This document shows positions 33,551-42,345 of a stretch of 64,000 bases of DNA, one piece after another; the first letter of the stretch is position 1; each line of letters starts with the position of its first letter. The notes under the pieces are model-generated. The model saw only the letters and a program-made list of their open reading frames with translations, was not told the origin of the DNA and did not search any database. The DNA is taken from positions 682,001 to 746,000 of the forward strand of contig NZ_CP076134.1 in the NCBI RefSeq assembly GCF_018736085.1, written 5' to 3'. Both the position numbers and the translations under genes were made by a program. The DNA comes from Bradyrhizobium sediminis (lineage in GTDB: Bacteria > Pseudomonadota > Alphaproteobacteria > Rhizobiales > Xanthobacteraceae).

Positions 33551-34494
33551 CCGCTTCGCTCAACGCCCGCAACGTGATCGTGGCGCTGGTGGTCGCCGGC
33601 CTCTTGCTGCTGCCGCTCTATACCTCGCTCAGCGGCAACGTCTTCGCGCTGACGCTGTTCACCCGCATCGTGATCTACGCGCTGGCCGCGGCAAGCCTCA
33701 ATCTCATCATGGGCTATGGCGGCATGATGAGCTTCGGGCATGCCGCCTATCTCGGCATCGGCGGCTACGCGGTCGGCATTCTCGCCCATGAAGGCATCGG
33801 CTCCGGCTTCATCCAGTGGCCGGTGGCGCTGGCGGCATCGGCGCTGTTCGCGCTGGTGATAGGCGCGCTCTCGCTGCGCACCCGCGGCGTCTATTTCATC
33901 ATGATCACGCTGGCGTTTGCGCAGATGGCCTATTACGTCGCCTCCGGGCTTGCCCGCTACGGCGGCGACGACGGCTTGACGATCTACAAGCGCAGCGATT
34001 TCGGCGGCCTCATCAACCTGTCGGACCGCGTGCAGTTCTATTATCTCTGCGTCGGCTGCCTGCTCGGCGGCATCTACCTGATCTGGCGCATCGTCAATTC
34101 GCGCTTCGGCCTGGTGGTGCAGGGCCTGCGCTCCAACGAGCGGCGCATGCAGGCGATCGGCTTTTCCGTGAACCGCTACCGGCTGGTCTGTTTCGTGATC
34201 TCGGGCACCATCTGCGGCCTCGCCGGCGCGCTGCTCGCCAACAACACCGATTTCGTCAGCCCGGCGGCGATGTACTGGACCCGCTCCGGCGATCTCATGG
34301 TCATGGTGGTGCTCGGCGGCATGGGCTCGCTGTTTGGCCCGGTGCTGGGTACGATCGTGTTTCTGATGCTGGAGGAATTCCTGTCGCAGATCACGGAATA
34401 CTGGGCGCTGATCATGGGGCCGCTGCTGCTCCTGATCGTGCTGTTCGGACGCGGCGGCATCGACGGGCTGCTCGGGAGACTGCGCCGTGGCTGA
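33547..34494 (+). CDS. Branched-chain-type ABC permease, LivM family
   Basis: A 315-residue permease. YALAAASLNLIMGYGGMMSFGHAAYLGIGGYAVGIL is the LivM signature; the ATPase contact loop is ERRMQAIGFSVNRYRLVCFVISGTICGLAGALLA. ATG overlaps the stop of the LivH-type gene, and its own stop overlaps the GTG start of the LivG-type gene, so the four genes are translationally coupled. Confidence 0.88.
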   Translation: MTASLNARNVIVALVVAGLLLLPLYTSLSGNVFALTLFTRIVIYALAAASLNLIMGYGGMMSFGHAAYLGIGGYAVGILAHEGIGSGFIQWPVALAASALFALVIGALSLRTRGVYFIMITLAFAQMAYYVASGLARYGGDDGLTIYKRSDFGGLINLSDRVQFYYLCVGCLLGGIYLIWRIVNSRFGLVVQGLRSNERRMQAIGFSVNRYRLVCFVISGTICGLAGALLANNTDFVSPAAMYWTRSGDLMVMVVLGGMGSLFGPVLGTIVFLMLEEFLSQITEYWALIMGPLLLLIVLFGRGGIDGLLGRLRRG

Positions 34495-35246
34495 ACCCCT
34501 GCTGCACGTCGAAAATCTGGTCCGCCGGTTCGGCGGCGTGATCGCGACCGACAACGTCACGCTCGAGGTCAGAAGCGGCGAACTGCACGCCATCATCGGC
34601 CCGAACGGCGCCGGCAAGACCACGCTCATCAGCCAGCTCACCGGGCAGTTGCTGCCGCATTCCGGCGCCATCCGCTTCGCCGGTCAGGACATCACCTGGC
34701 TGCCGGCCTACCGCCGCAGCCGGCTCGGGCTGGCGCGCTCGTTTCAGATCACCTCGCTGCTGCCCGACTTCACCGCCGCGGACAATGTCGCGCTGGCGGC
34801 GCAGGCGCATGCCGGGCACTCCTTCCGATTCTGGGGCAATGCCCGCAAGGAGCCGCAGCTCCGCGAGGCCGCGCGCTCCGCGCTGGACCGGGTGGGGCTC
34901 AGTCACCGCGCCGACACCGTGGTATCGGAATTGAGCCATGGCGAGCAGCGCGAGCTCGAACTCGCGGTCGCACTCGCCACCAAGCCGCAACTCCTGTTGC
35001 TCGACGAGCCGATGGCCGGCCTCGGCCCCACCGAATCCGCGCGCATGGTGAAGCTGCTGCAGGAATTGCGGCGCGAAGTCGCCATCGTGCTGGTCGAGCA
35101 TGACATGGACGCGGTGTTCGCGCTGGCCGACCGCATCAGCGTGCTGGTTTACGGCCGCGTCATCGCCTCCGATGTGCCGGCCGCGATCCGCAAGCACGAC
35201 GAGGTCAAGCGCGCCTATCTCGGCGATCAGCATGTGGTGACCCGCC

Positions 35247-35254
<8 letters not shown>
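34487..35254 (+). CDS. ABC ATPase, LivG family
   Basis: A 255-residue ATPase starting at GTG. Walker A is GPNGAGKT (about residue 38), the signature motif is the variant ELSHGEQRELELA, and Walker B LLLLDEPMAGL is followed by the LivG-type VEHDMDAVFALADRISVL. It overlaps the LivM gene at its start and the LivF gene at its end. It powers the LivHM-type channel as one half of the heterodimer. Confidence 0.88.
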
Positions 35255-35981
<727 letters not shown>

Positions 35982-35990
35982 TAGCAGCGC

Positions 35991-36069
35991 CGTCATTGCG
36001 AGGAGCGAAGCGACCAAGCAATCCGGCTTTTCTCTTTGCAGGGCAAGCTGGATTGCTTCGCTCGCAATG
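35991..36069. repeat. Palindromic intergenic repeat (family C, copy 1)
   Basis: GTCATTGCGAGGAGCGAAGC ... AAGCAATCC on the left and GGATTGCTTCGCTCGCAATG on the right. It is placed directly after the transporter operon and may act as a terminator or RNA stabiliser. A perfect copy is at 38310. Confidence 0.75.
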
Positions 36070-36620
36070 TCGGTTTGAGAGACTGCCGTGAGCCCGTCTT
36101 TCACCTCTCCTCTTTTGGGAGTGGGAGTTCCGGCGAGGCCTCAGCGCCGAGGTGCTCGCCAGATATGACGAGGCGCGCGAGCATCTCGATGCAGGCGACC
36201 ATGTCCCGAGCCTGGGCAGGGTTGCATTTCCGTCAGGGCCCCTGTCTTGCATCTGCCGCAGATGGGATCATGGTTTCTCAGTCGATCTTTCATCGATCGG
36301 CGATTAGCAACGCATTGCGCGTGGCAAGGTTTGGTCGCCTTCACGTGGTGCGGCTCCGCGGAGCACCCCGACCGACGCGGCCAACCTCAAGTCAGCGAGC
36401 CGTCAGGGGCAACCTTGGCGGCTCACTTGCGTCGATCGGTCCGAGCGCCAGCCAGCGTATCTTTGCACGTAACGCCGTGACGATGACCCGGGCTTCACAG
36501 CAATGCTTCGCCGAATTACGCTCAGCCGCAGCGCGTCCTTACAGCTCGCATTGATCTGGAACAAGTCGAGTTCGCGTCCTGGCGTCCAACTTGCCGAACT
36601 CTGCAACGGAGGTGGGGAAC
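36070..36620. other. Gene-poor gap with a probable small pseudogene
   Basis: About 550 bases between the repeat and a small membrane-protein gene. Apart from the probable pseudogene at 36101-36293, I see only Arg/Ser-rich shadow readings without ribosome sites. No recognisable regulatory element. Confidence 0.4.
36101..36293 (-). pseudogene. Frameshifted small cysteine-rich protein remnant
   Basis: One frame reads MKDRLRNHDPICGRCKTGA from 36293; after a one-base shift near 36235 another frame reads RKCNPAQARDMVACIEMLARLV and continues to LPLPKEER and a stop at 36101. Both parts look protein-like and join into one reading of about 63 residues with four or five cysteines. No ribosome site is evident. 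I do not know the family. Confidence 0.35.
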
Positions 36621-36797
36621 ATGGCGGAAAATCGCTACTATGGTGTCCGGGTCGAGGGAGCAAAATACGGTGTGGGCTTTGGTTCCGCCCTTGCCATCTC
36701 GATATCCTATACTGCCAACCATTCGATCCTGTGGGCAATCATCCATGGCATTCTGGGCTGGCTGTACGTGATCTACTTCGCACTGTTCCGGTCATGA
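36621..36797 (+). CDS. Small membrane protein
   Basis: A 58-residue protein with two hydrophobic segments (FGSALAISISYTANHSILWAI and IHGILGWLYVIYFALF) after a polar N-terminus (MAENRYYGVRVEGAKYG). GGAGGTGGGGAAC before the ATG is a strong ribosome site. The composition is unlike the shadow readings around it. I recall similar small proteins in Bradyrhizobium but know no function. Confidence 0.6.
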   Translation: MAENRYYGVRVEGAKYGVGFGSALAISISYTANHSILWAIIHGILGWLYVIYFALFRS

Positions 36798-36816
36798 TGC
36801 ATCGGTTTTGCAGGCT

Positions 36817-38253
36817 TCAAAGCATCTCGAAATATTCGCGCTGCTCCCAGTCCGACACTTCCGCCTGAAACCGCTCGATCTCGGCGTTCTTGATGTGGAC
36901 GTAGTAGTCGACAAACTCGGCGCCCAGCGCGTCGCGGAAGAACGGATCGTCCTTCAGCGCGAACACCGCTTCGCGCAGTGTCTTCGGCAACAGTTCGGCC
37001 TTGGTTTCGTACGGCGTATCTGCCGACGGGCCGGGATCGAGCTTGCGGTCGACGCCGTCGAGGCCTGAGAGAATCTGCGAGGCCATGTAGAGATAGGGAT
37101 TGGCGGCAGGCTCGCCGATGCGGTTTTCCAGCCGGGTCGCGGCATCGCCCGCGCCGCCGAGCACGCGGATCATGACGCCGCGGTTGTCGCGTCCCCAGAT
37201 CGCGCGATCCGGCGCCAGCGAATAGGAACGGTAGCGCTTGTAGCCGTTGATGGTCGGCGTCGTGAATACCGTCGAGGCGCGGGCGTGCTGCAGCAGCCCT
37301 GCAAGATAGGCGCGGCCGAACGGGCTCAGCGCCTCGCCGCCGTCCTTGGCCATGAAGGCGTTCTCGCCGCTCGAACGCGACACCAGCGACTGATGCAGAT
37401 GCCAGCCGGAGGCGAACACGTTCGGCAGTTTCGGCCGGCACATGAAGGTGGCGTGGTAGCCATGGCGGCGGGCGATCTGCTTCACGGCGCTGCGGAACAG
37501 CACCATGTTGTCGGCGGGCTCGAGCCCGGCTTTTGGCGCAAAGGTGAATTCGCACTGGCTCGGGCCGAACTCGACCTCGACCGAGCGCAGGGGCAGGCCG
37601 AGCGCCAGCACGTCGCGCCGGATGATTTCCAGCACCGGCTCCATCTGGTCGTAGCGCTGCTCGGTCAGGTACTGGTAGCCGTGCGACAGCAGGCTGACAT
37701 CGGGCGGCGTGCCCGGCTGGCCGGCATGCTCCGGCGACATTTTCGAATCTTCGAGCTTGAAGATGTGGAATTCGACTTCCAGCCCGGCGACGAAGTCGTA
37801 GCCGCGTTTGCCGAGCCCGTCGAGAACCGACCGGTACAGGTTCCGCGTCGCGAACGGCACCGGGCGCCCGTCGGCAAAATGCAGATCGCACATCAGCCAT
37901 CCCGTGCCCGGCGCCCACGGCAGCGCGCGGAAGGTCGTGGGATCGGCCACCATCAGCACGTCGGCGGCGCCCTCCATCTCCTTCATGCCGAAGCCACCGC
38001 CGGACGTGAACACCGGAAACACCGTGCGGTGCGAGGTGTCCTTGGCCAGCATGGTGGTGGTGATCGAGCAGCCGCTCTCCAGCGAGGCCAGCGCTTCGCT
38101 GGCGACCAGGGTCTTGCCCCGGAGAATGCCGTGCTGGTCGGGGAACGACAGCCGGATCACCTCCAGCTTCTGCTCCTCGACGATTCGGCGCAGGCGGCCT
38201 GCCGCCTCCTTCTGCTCTTTCGACCAGAGTCCGTGACGCTCGACAAAACTCAA
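36817..38253 (-). CDS. Glutamine synthetase-like enzyme (gamma-glutamyl-amine ligase candidate)
   Basis: A 478-residue GS-fold ligase. Catalytic motifs are present: GLEVEFHIF, EVEFGPSQCEF, FASGWHLHQSL, TINGYKRY and ENRIGEPAANPYLY. Beta-Grasp N-domain about 25-120. The sequence diverges from housekeeping GlnA and fits enzymes that join glutamate to amines (PuuA, IpuC, or the aniline enzymes TdnQ/AtdA1). Start is TTG with GGGAG seven bases upstream. It lies next to a Rieske oxygenase on the same strand, an arrangement also found in aniline degradation, but the substrate is not proven. Confidence 0.75.
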   Translation of the reverse strand: MSFVERHGLWSKEQKEAAGRLRRIVEEQKLEVIRLSFPDQHGILRGKTLVASEALASLESGCSITTTMLAKDTSHRTVFPVFTSGGGFGMKEMEGAADVLMVADPTTFRALPWAPGTGWLMCDLHFADGRPVPFATRNLYRSVLDGLGKRGYDFVAGLEVEFHIFKLEDSKMSPEHAGQPGTPPDVSLLSHGYQYLTEQRYDQMEPVLEIIRRDVLALGLPLRSVEVEFGPSQCEFTFAPKAGLEPADNMVLFRSAVKQIARRHGYHATFMCRPKLPNVFASGWHLHQSLVSRSSGENAFMAKDGGEALSPFGRAYLAGLLQHARASTVFTTPTINGYKRYRSYSLAPDRAIWGRDNRGVMIRVLGGAGDAATRLENRIGEPAANPYLYMASQILSGLDGVDRKLDPGPSADTPYETKAELLPKTLREAVFALKDDPFFRDALGAEFVDYYVHIKNAEIERFQAEVSDWEQREYFEML

Positions 38254-38309
38254 CGCGTCACTCCCTCAGAGTCCGACACGAACCAATGGAATTGTTGCAT
38301 ATGGGGGCC

Positions 38310-38387
38310 GTCATTGCGAGCGAAGCGAAGCAATCCATTCTTTCTTTGCGCGGTAAAGCTGGATTGCTTCGCTTCGCTCGCAATGAC
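38310..38387. repeat. Palindromic intergenic repeat (family C, copy 2)
   Basis: A perfect 27-bp inverted repeat (38310-38336 with 38361-38387; arms begin GTCATTGCGAGCGAAGC) around a 24-base loop. It lies between the Rieske oxygenase and GS-like genes, both on the minus strand, so it probably forms a strong mRNA hairpin between them. Confidence 0.8.
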
Positions 38388-38396
38388 GATGAAGCG

Positions 38397-39752
38397 CTAA
38401 ACCGCCTTCAGATGGCGGATTTTTTCGGCGATCTCGCTCGGCACCGGCGCTGCCCATGGCGCGCTGCGGCGGCGCTTGACGTCGACCTCCATCCAGAAGG
38501 TCTCCCAGCCCCGCGTCGGCCCGATGCCGTCCATGGTGGCGGGGCCCTGGATGCTGCGCGCGCGGCCGGCGTCGAGGAACAGCATCGGCTGGCCGCCGCC
38601 CGTGACTGTCTCGATTTGCTGCCGCAGCAGCCGGCGATACTGCACGATCGCCTTGTCGGCCTGGCCGAGATGTTCCCTGGTGCGGTCCTGGATCGCGCCC
38701 ATCGATTCCACCGCCCACTGGTCGTGCACGTTGATGTCGTTGCCCATGCCGGTGTAGGTCGCCGTCAGCTGTTCCTGCGGATCGAAGCCGTAATCGTTGG
38801 TCTTGTTCTTGCGCGACTTGTAGTCGGGCAATTCGTAGAGTTCGAGGCGCTGGTCGCGCATCTTGTTCTTGTCGACCGGCGTCGAATAGGAGGTGAAGAC
38901 CGCGTACCAGTAGCAGTTTTCGTCGTCGACCGGCACGTGCCACTGCGTGATCGTCATCTCGGTGCTCATCGGTATGACAAAGCCGTGCGGGAACAGCTGG
39001 TTGGTGACGCGGACATGGGTGCGCTCGTCGTCGATCTCGCGCAGCGTGATCAGGCGCAGCCCGTATTCGGTGTGCTCGACATTGATGATGGGGCGGTCGT
39101 ATTCGCGCAGGATCTTGGTCATCGGCAGGTCGCTGCCGGCGGAAGCGCCGCGGAACTGCTTGCCATAGGCGGTCGAGGTGTCCTCGTCCTCGAAGAAGCG
39201 GTGCAGGAAGGAAGCATGCGACGGGTCGATGCCGACCTCGAGCGCCTGCAGCCAGTTGCAGTTGATGTGGCCCTTGAATGCAAAGGTGTGGCTGTCCGGC
39301 GCGACGAAGCAGTCGATCTCGGGAAAGGCCGGCGGCTCGCCTTCGCCGAGCCAGGCCCAGAGGATGCCGCTTCTTTCGACCACCGGGTAGGCGCGCTGCC
39401 GGATGCCCTTGCACAGCTGCGAGTCCTTCGGTTCGGCCGGCGTCTCCAGGCATTGGCCCGACGCGTCGAACAGCCAGCCATGGAAGGCGCAGCGCAGGCC
39501 GCCGTTTTCCAGCCGGCCGAAGGCGAGGTCGGCGCCGCGATGCGGGCAGCGGCGGTCGACCAGGCCGTAGCGGCCCTCTTCGTCGCGAAACAGCACGAGG
39601 TCCTCGCCGAGCAATTTGACCGGCCGCACCGGGCGCGGCCCCTGCAGTTCGTCGACCAGGGCGGCCGGCTGCCAGTACATCCGCATCAGTTTACCGCACG
39701 GGTCCTTCGGTCCGGTCCGCGTGATCAGGTCGTTCTGCTCCTGGCTCATCAT
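38397..39752 (-). CDS. Rieske non-heme iron oxygenase, phthalate-dioxygenase type
   Basis: A 451-residue oxygenase alpha subunit. The N-terminal Rieske [2Fe-2S] site is CPHRGADLAF ... CAFHGW (C-x-H, C-x2-H; about residues 69-92). The catalytic domain has NWLQALEVGIDPSHASFLHRFFEDED, where the two His of PSH and LH with a downstream Asp bind the mononuclear iron. Length and single-subunit form fit phthalate 4,5-dioxygenase, vanillate or dicamba demethylase types; no reductase gene is nearby. It is divergent from an IclR regulator. The substrate is unknown, probably an aromatic acid, ether or amine. Confidence 0.85.
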   Translation of the reverse strand: MMSQEQNDLITRTGPKDPCGKLMRMYWQPAALVDELQGPRPVRPVKLLGEDLVLFRDEEGRYGLVDRRCPHRGADLAFGRLENGGLRCAFHGWLFDASGQCLETPAEPKDSQLCKGIRQRAYPVVERSGILWAWLGEGEPPAFPEIDCFVAPDSHTFAFKGHINCNWLQALEVGIDPSHASFLHRFFEDEDTSTAYGKQFRGASAGSDLPMTKILREYDRPIINVEHTEYGLRLITLREIDDERTHVRVTNQLFPHGFVIPMSTEMTITQWHVPVDDENCYWYAVFTSYSTPVDKNKMRDQRLELYELPDYKSRKNKTNDYGFDPQEQLTATYTGMGNDINVHDQWAVESMGAIQDRTREHLGQADKAIVQYRRLLRQQIETVTGGGQPMLFLDAGRARSIQGPATMDGIGPTRGWETFWMEVDVKRRRSAPWAAPVPSEIAEKIRHLKAV

Positions 39753-39783
39753 GGCGGCTTAAATCCTCTTGTCGCGCGATTTG

Positions 39784-39808
39784 TTCGCCTATTGAACTAA
39801 TGGGCGAA
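39784..39808. promoter_or_regulatory. Candidate IclR operator
   Basis: TTCGCC-N13-GGCGAA, a perfect dyad in the 118-base gap between the divergent Rieske oxygenase and IclR genes. Position and type (TTCGC/GCGAA) suit an IclR-family binding site controlling both promoters. Confidence 0.4.
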
Positions 39809-39870
39809 TTATGACATGCATTGGCGAAGCGGCAAGCACAATCTTTGAACGACGTCGGCGGAACGCTCCA

Positions 39871-40656
39871 ATGCCAAAGCCAAAGCGTGGGGATCGCGAA
39901 GCGCGCGCCACCGATTTCGTCGAGAGCCTCGACCGCGGCCTGCGCCTGCTGCAGAAGTTCGGCGCCGTCAGCGGCCCGGCGACGCTCAGCGATCTCGCGC
40001 GCGCCGCCGAACTGCCGCGCGCCACCGCGCGCCGCATCCTGTTCACGCTCGAGCGCGGCGGTTTCGTTGCGACCGACGGCAAGCTGTTCAGCCTCACCCC
40101 GCACGTCCTCACGCTGGCGGCGTCCTATCTGCGTTCGAGCCAGGTGGTGGCGGTGCTGCAGCCGGTGCTCGACCGGATCGCGACGGCCGCCCAGGAGATC
40201 AGTTCGCTGGCGGTGCTGGACGGCGAGGAGGTCGTGTTCATCGCGCGCGGCAGTCCGGCGCGGGTATTCTCGACCGGCCTCGACATCGGCTATCGCCTGC
40301 CGGCCTTTTGCACCTCGGTCGGCCGCGCCATGCTCGGCCAGTTCGACGATGCCGATCTCGCGATCAGATTGGCGAAGATGCGCCGCGAGCCGATGACCGC
40401 GCACACGGTGACCGATCCGGAACGGCTGCTCGCCGCCATCGCCACCGACCGGGAGCAGGGCTATTCGCTGGTGGATCGCGAAGCCGAGCCGGGGTTTCGC
40501 TCGATCTCGGTGCCGATCCGCCGTTACGACGGCGCCATCATCGCCGCGATCAATATGGGCGCCCATGTCGATCGCGTCTCCACCGGCGAAATGATCGACC
40601 GCTTTCTGCCGCTGCTTCGCGAGGGCTCGGACTCGGTAAAGTCCATGTTGCTGTGA
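39871..40656 (+). CDS. IclR-family regulator, PcaR/PcaU-like
   Basis: A 261-residue regulator. The winged helix (about 15-75) has FVESLDRGLRLLQKFGAVSGPATLSDLARAAELPRATARRILFTLERGGFV. The IclR effector domain follows (about 85-255; EISSLAVLDGEEVVFIARG, LPAFCTSVGRAMLGQF, GYSLVDREAEPGFRSISVPIRRYDG). These features are those of the PcaR/PcaU/PobR branch, which responds to aromatic catabolites. It probably controls the divergent Rieske/GS-like genes and perhaps the isomerase gene 45 bases downstream. Confidence 0.85.
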   Translation: MPKPKRGDREARATDFVESLDRGLRLLQKFGAVSGPATLSDLARAAELPRATARRILFTLERGGFVATDGKLFSLTPHVLTLAASYLRSSQVVAVLQPVLDRIATAAQEISSLAVLDGEEVVFIARGSPARVFSTGLDIGYRLPAFCTSVGRAMLGQFDDADLAIRLAKMRREPMTAHTVTDPERLLAAIATDREQGYSLVDREAEPGFRSISVPIRRYDGAIIAAINMGAHVDRVSTGEMIDRFLPLLREGSDSVKSMLL

Positions 40657-40701
40657 TCCTGTCCGGATTCAGTTCACCCCAACCATCGGATACTGGAACA
40701 G

Positions 40702-41046
40702 ATGCCTCATATCGTCGTCGAATATTCCGCCGATGCCGGCTTCGACATCATTGGCTTGATGCAAGCCCTGCACAACGCCGCCGCATCGACCGCCGTGATG
40801 CAGGCGACGGATATCAAGGTCCGGGCGCTGCCCTATGCGGATTATCTGGTGGCCGGGAAACGGGACAGCTTCTGCCACGTCTCGGTCTATCTGCTCGAGG
40901 GCCGCACCCCTGCGCAGAAGCTGACCCTGAGCGAGACGCTCCGCACCGCCATGGCGACCTTGGTGCCGGACGCGAAAAGCCTCAGCGTCGATATCCGTGA
41001 CATGGACGCATCGGCCTACAAGAAGCGGCTGAATGTGGACCAATGA
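40702..41046 (+). CDS. hpaF: 5-carboxymethyl-2-hydroxymuconate delta-isomerase
   Basis: A 114-residue tautomerase-superfamily enzyme. After Met removal the catalytic Pro1 is in MPHIVVEYSADAG, the CHMI signature, with YLVAGKRDSFCHVSVYLLEGR and KKRLNV later. The enzyme isomerises 5-carboxymethyl-2-hydroxymuconate in homoprotocatechuate meta-cleavage. No other hpa genes are in the window, so it may serve another muconate-type product, possibly linked to the Rieske oxygenase under the same IclR regulator. Confidence 0.78.
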   Translation: MPHIVVEYSADAGFDIIGLMQALHNAAASTAVMQATDIKVRALPYADYLVAGKRDSFCHVSVYLLEGRTPAQKLTLSETLRTAMATLVPDAKSLSVDIRDMDASAYKKRLNVDQ

Positions 41047-41069
41047 GGCCAGCGCTTGCGTGCAGGAAT

Positions 41070-41250
41070 TCAGGGGCTCTGTGCGGTGCTCAATCCAAAA
41101 TGGCCAATGATTTCCCGCGCGGTCGCCTCCGCCGGTCGCCCTTCGGTGTCCAGCTCGAGGCAGCCGGCGCGCGGCACCGGCGTGAGTTGGTAAGCGTCGA
41201 GATACTTGGCGAGGCTTTCCTCTGACGTCATCTTGCGCCGTTCGGCCCGG
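41070..41250 (-). pseudogene. C-terminal remnant of an AAA/kinase-like protein
   Basis: An open frame reads NPDRAERRKMTSEESLAKYL, then PVPRAGCLELDTEGRPAEAT and GHFGLSTAQSP to a stop at 41070. This looks like the C-terminal end of a small P-loop kinase family protein (adenylylsulfate-kinase-like). No N-terminal part exists; the frame runs into boxR. It could instead be a 53-residue gene starting at 41231, but no ribosome site is seen. Confidence 0.4.
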
Positions 41251-41286
41251 TCGGGATTGCATAGCCGCGGCGGACAAGAGGGAGGA

Positions 41287-42186
41287 TCACCCCCGCGCGA
41301 ACCGTCGCGCTTCGTTTTGCAGCACCGGCGATACCGCGTCGATCAGGCGCGCGGCTGCGGCATCCACGGAAAGGCCCGCGGTGTCGACCACGGCGTTGGC
41401 GCGGGCATAGAGCGGCTCGCGGCTGAGCAAAATGGTGCGCAGTTCCGCCATCGCCGAGCGGTCGTCGGCCATCGGGCGCAGGTCGCCCTGGCCGCGCACC
41501 CGCGTCATGTGTTCTTCTGGCTCGGCCTTCAGCCAGATGGTGTAGAACGACTGCAGGATCAGGTCGAAGGTGAGGGGCTCGGAGACGATGCCGCCGCCGG
41601 TCGCCAGCACCATCAGCTCTTTTCGCGCCAGCAACTGGTTCAGCGCGGTCTGCTCCATCCGGCGAAAACCTTCCTGGCCGTAGAGCGCGATGATCTCGGC
41701 GACCGACAATCCGTTCTGCCGCTCGATCTCCTTGTTCAATTCGACGAAGCTCCAGCCGATCTTCTTCGCCAGCATCCTGCCGAGGGTGGACTTGCCGGCG
41801 CCGCGCAGCCCGATCAGCGCGATGCCGGAAAACGATGCGCGCTGCGCCGAGGCGCCGCCCGCATGGCCGGCGAGAATTTCCCTGGCCTGCGCGACCTGGT
41901 TCGGCGTTGCCTTGCGCAGGAGGTCGCGGATCACCGGCCAGTCCGGCGCCGGTTCGCCCGCGGGAATGAGGTCTTCCAGATGCGCGCCCATCGCGTCCGA
42001 CACCCGGCGCAACAGCACGATCGAGACGTTGCCCTTGCCGCTTTCGAGCTGGGCGATATAGCGTTCGGAAATGCCGGAGACTTTGGCCAGCACCTTTCGC
42101 GACATGCCGCGAAGCGCGCGCATGGTGCGGACACGCTGGCCGAGCTGCTCGAGAAAGCCGGTTTCGGGATCGAGATTTTCGGTCAT
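41287..42186 (-). CDS. boxR: BoxR: XRE-family regulator with shikimate-kinase-like domain
   Basis: A 299-residue repressor of the BzdR/BoxR family, which senses benzoyl-CoA. The HTH domain (about 13-72) has LGQRVRTMRALRGMSRKVLAKVSGISERYIAQLESGKGN. The shikimate-kinase-like domain (about 118-290) has Walker A GLRGAGKST (126-134), IERQNGLSVAEIIALYGQEGFRRME and LATGGGIV. ATG at 42231 (MFPETAH) is an alternative start; neither has a good ribosome site. It is divergent from the benzoate-CoA ligase gene, and boxC carries two TGCA-N6-TGCA operators, the sites known for this family. Confidence 0.88.
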   Translation of the reverse strand: MTENLDPETGFLEQLGQRVRTMRALRGMSRKVLAKVSGISERYIAQLESGKGNVSIVLLRRVSDAMGAHLEDLIPAGEPAPDWPVIRDLLRKATPNQVAQAREILAGHAGGASAQRASFSGIALIGLRGAGKSTLGRMLAKKIGWSFVELNKEIERQNGLSVAEIIALYGQEGFRRMEQTALNQLLARKELMVLATGGGIVSEPLTFDLILQSFYTIWLKAEPEEHMTRVRGQGDLRPMADDRSAMAELRTILLSREPLYARANAVVDTAGLSVDAAAARLIDAVSPVLQNEARRFARG

Positions 42187-42277
42187 GTCCCCGTTCGAAT
42201 CGGGCAGCGGATGCGCCGTTTCTGGAAACATAATGCCGACGAGGATTGACAGCAAGCGCGTCTGTCTGCATTTATAT

Positions 42278-42289
42278 GAATTATAATTC
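42278..42289. promoter_or_regulatory. Palindromic -10-like element between boxR and bclA
   Basis: GAATTATAATTC is a perfect 12-base palindrome containing TATAAT on both strands, so it could be the -10 of either gene. An almost identical GAACTATAATTC lies upstream of the ABC transporter (30909-30920). A single TGCA half-site is at 42267. No good -35 is seen at 17 bases. Confidence 0.4.
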
Positions 42290-42345
42290 TTAAAATCCTG
42301 GGGGGGAGAAGACGTCGTGACAGGCTTAGAGCTCAGGAGCGCGGC

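Noticed and set aside
36036..36554. Plus-strand frame of 172 codons in the gap before the small membrane protein
   Set aside because: It starts inside a palindromic repeat, has no ribosome site, and is Ser/Arg-rich with no domain.
40702..41046. Start of a complete homoprotocatechuate (hpa) cluster
   Set aside because: Only the isomerase is present; no ring-cleavage dioxygenase, decarboxylase or hydratase genes are next to it.
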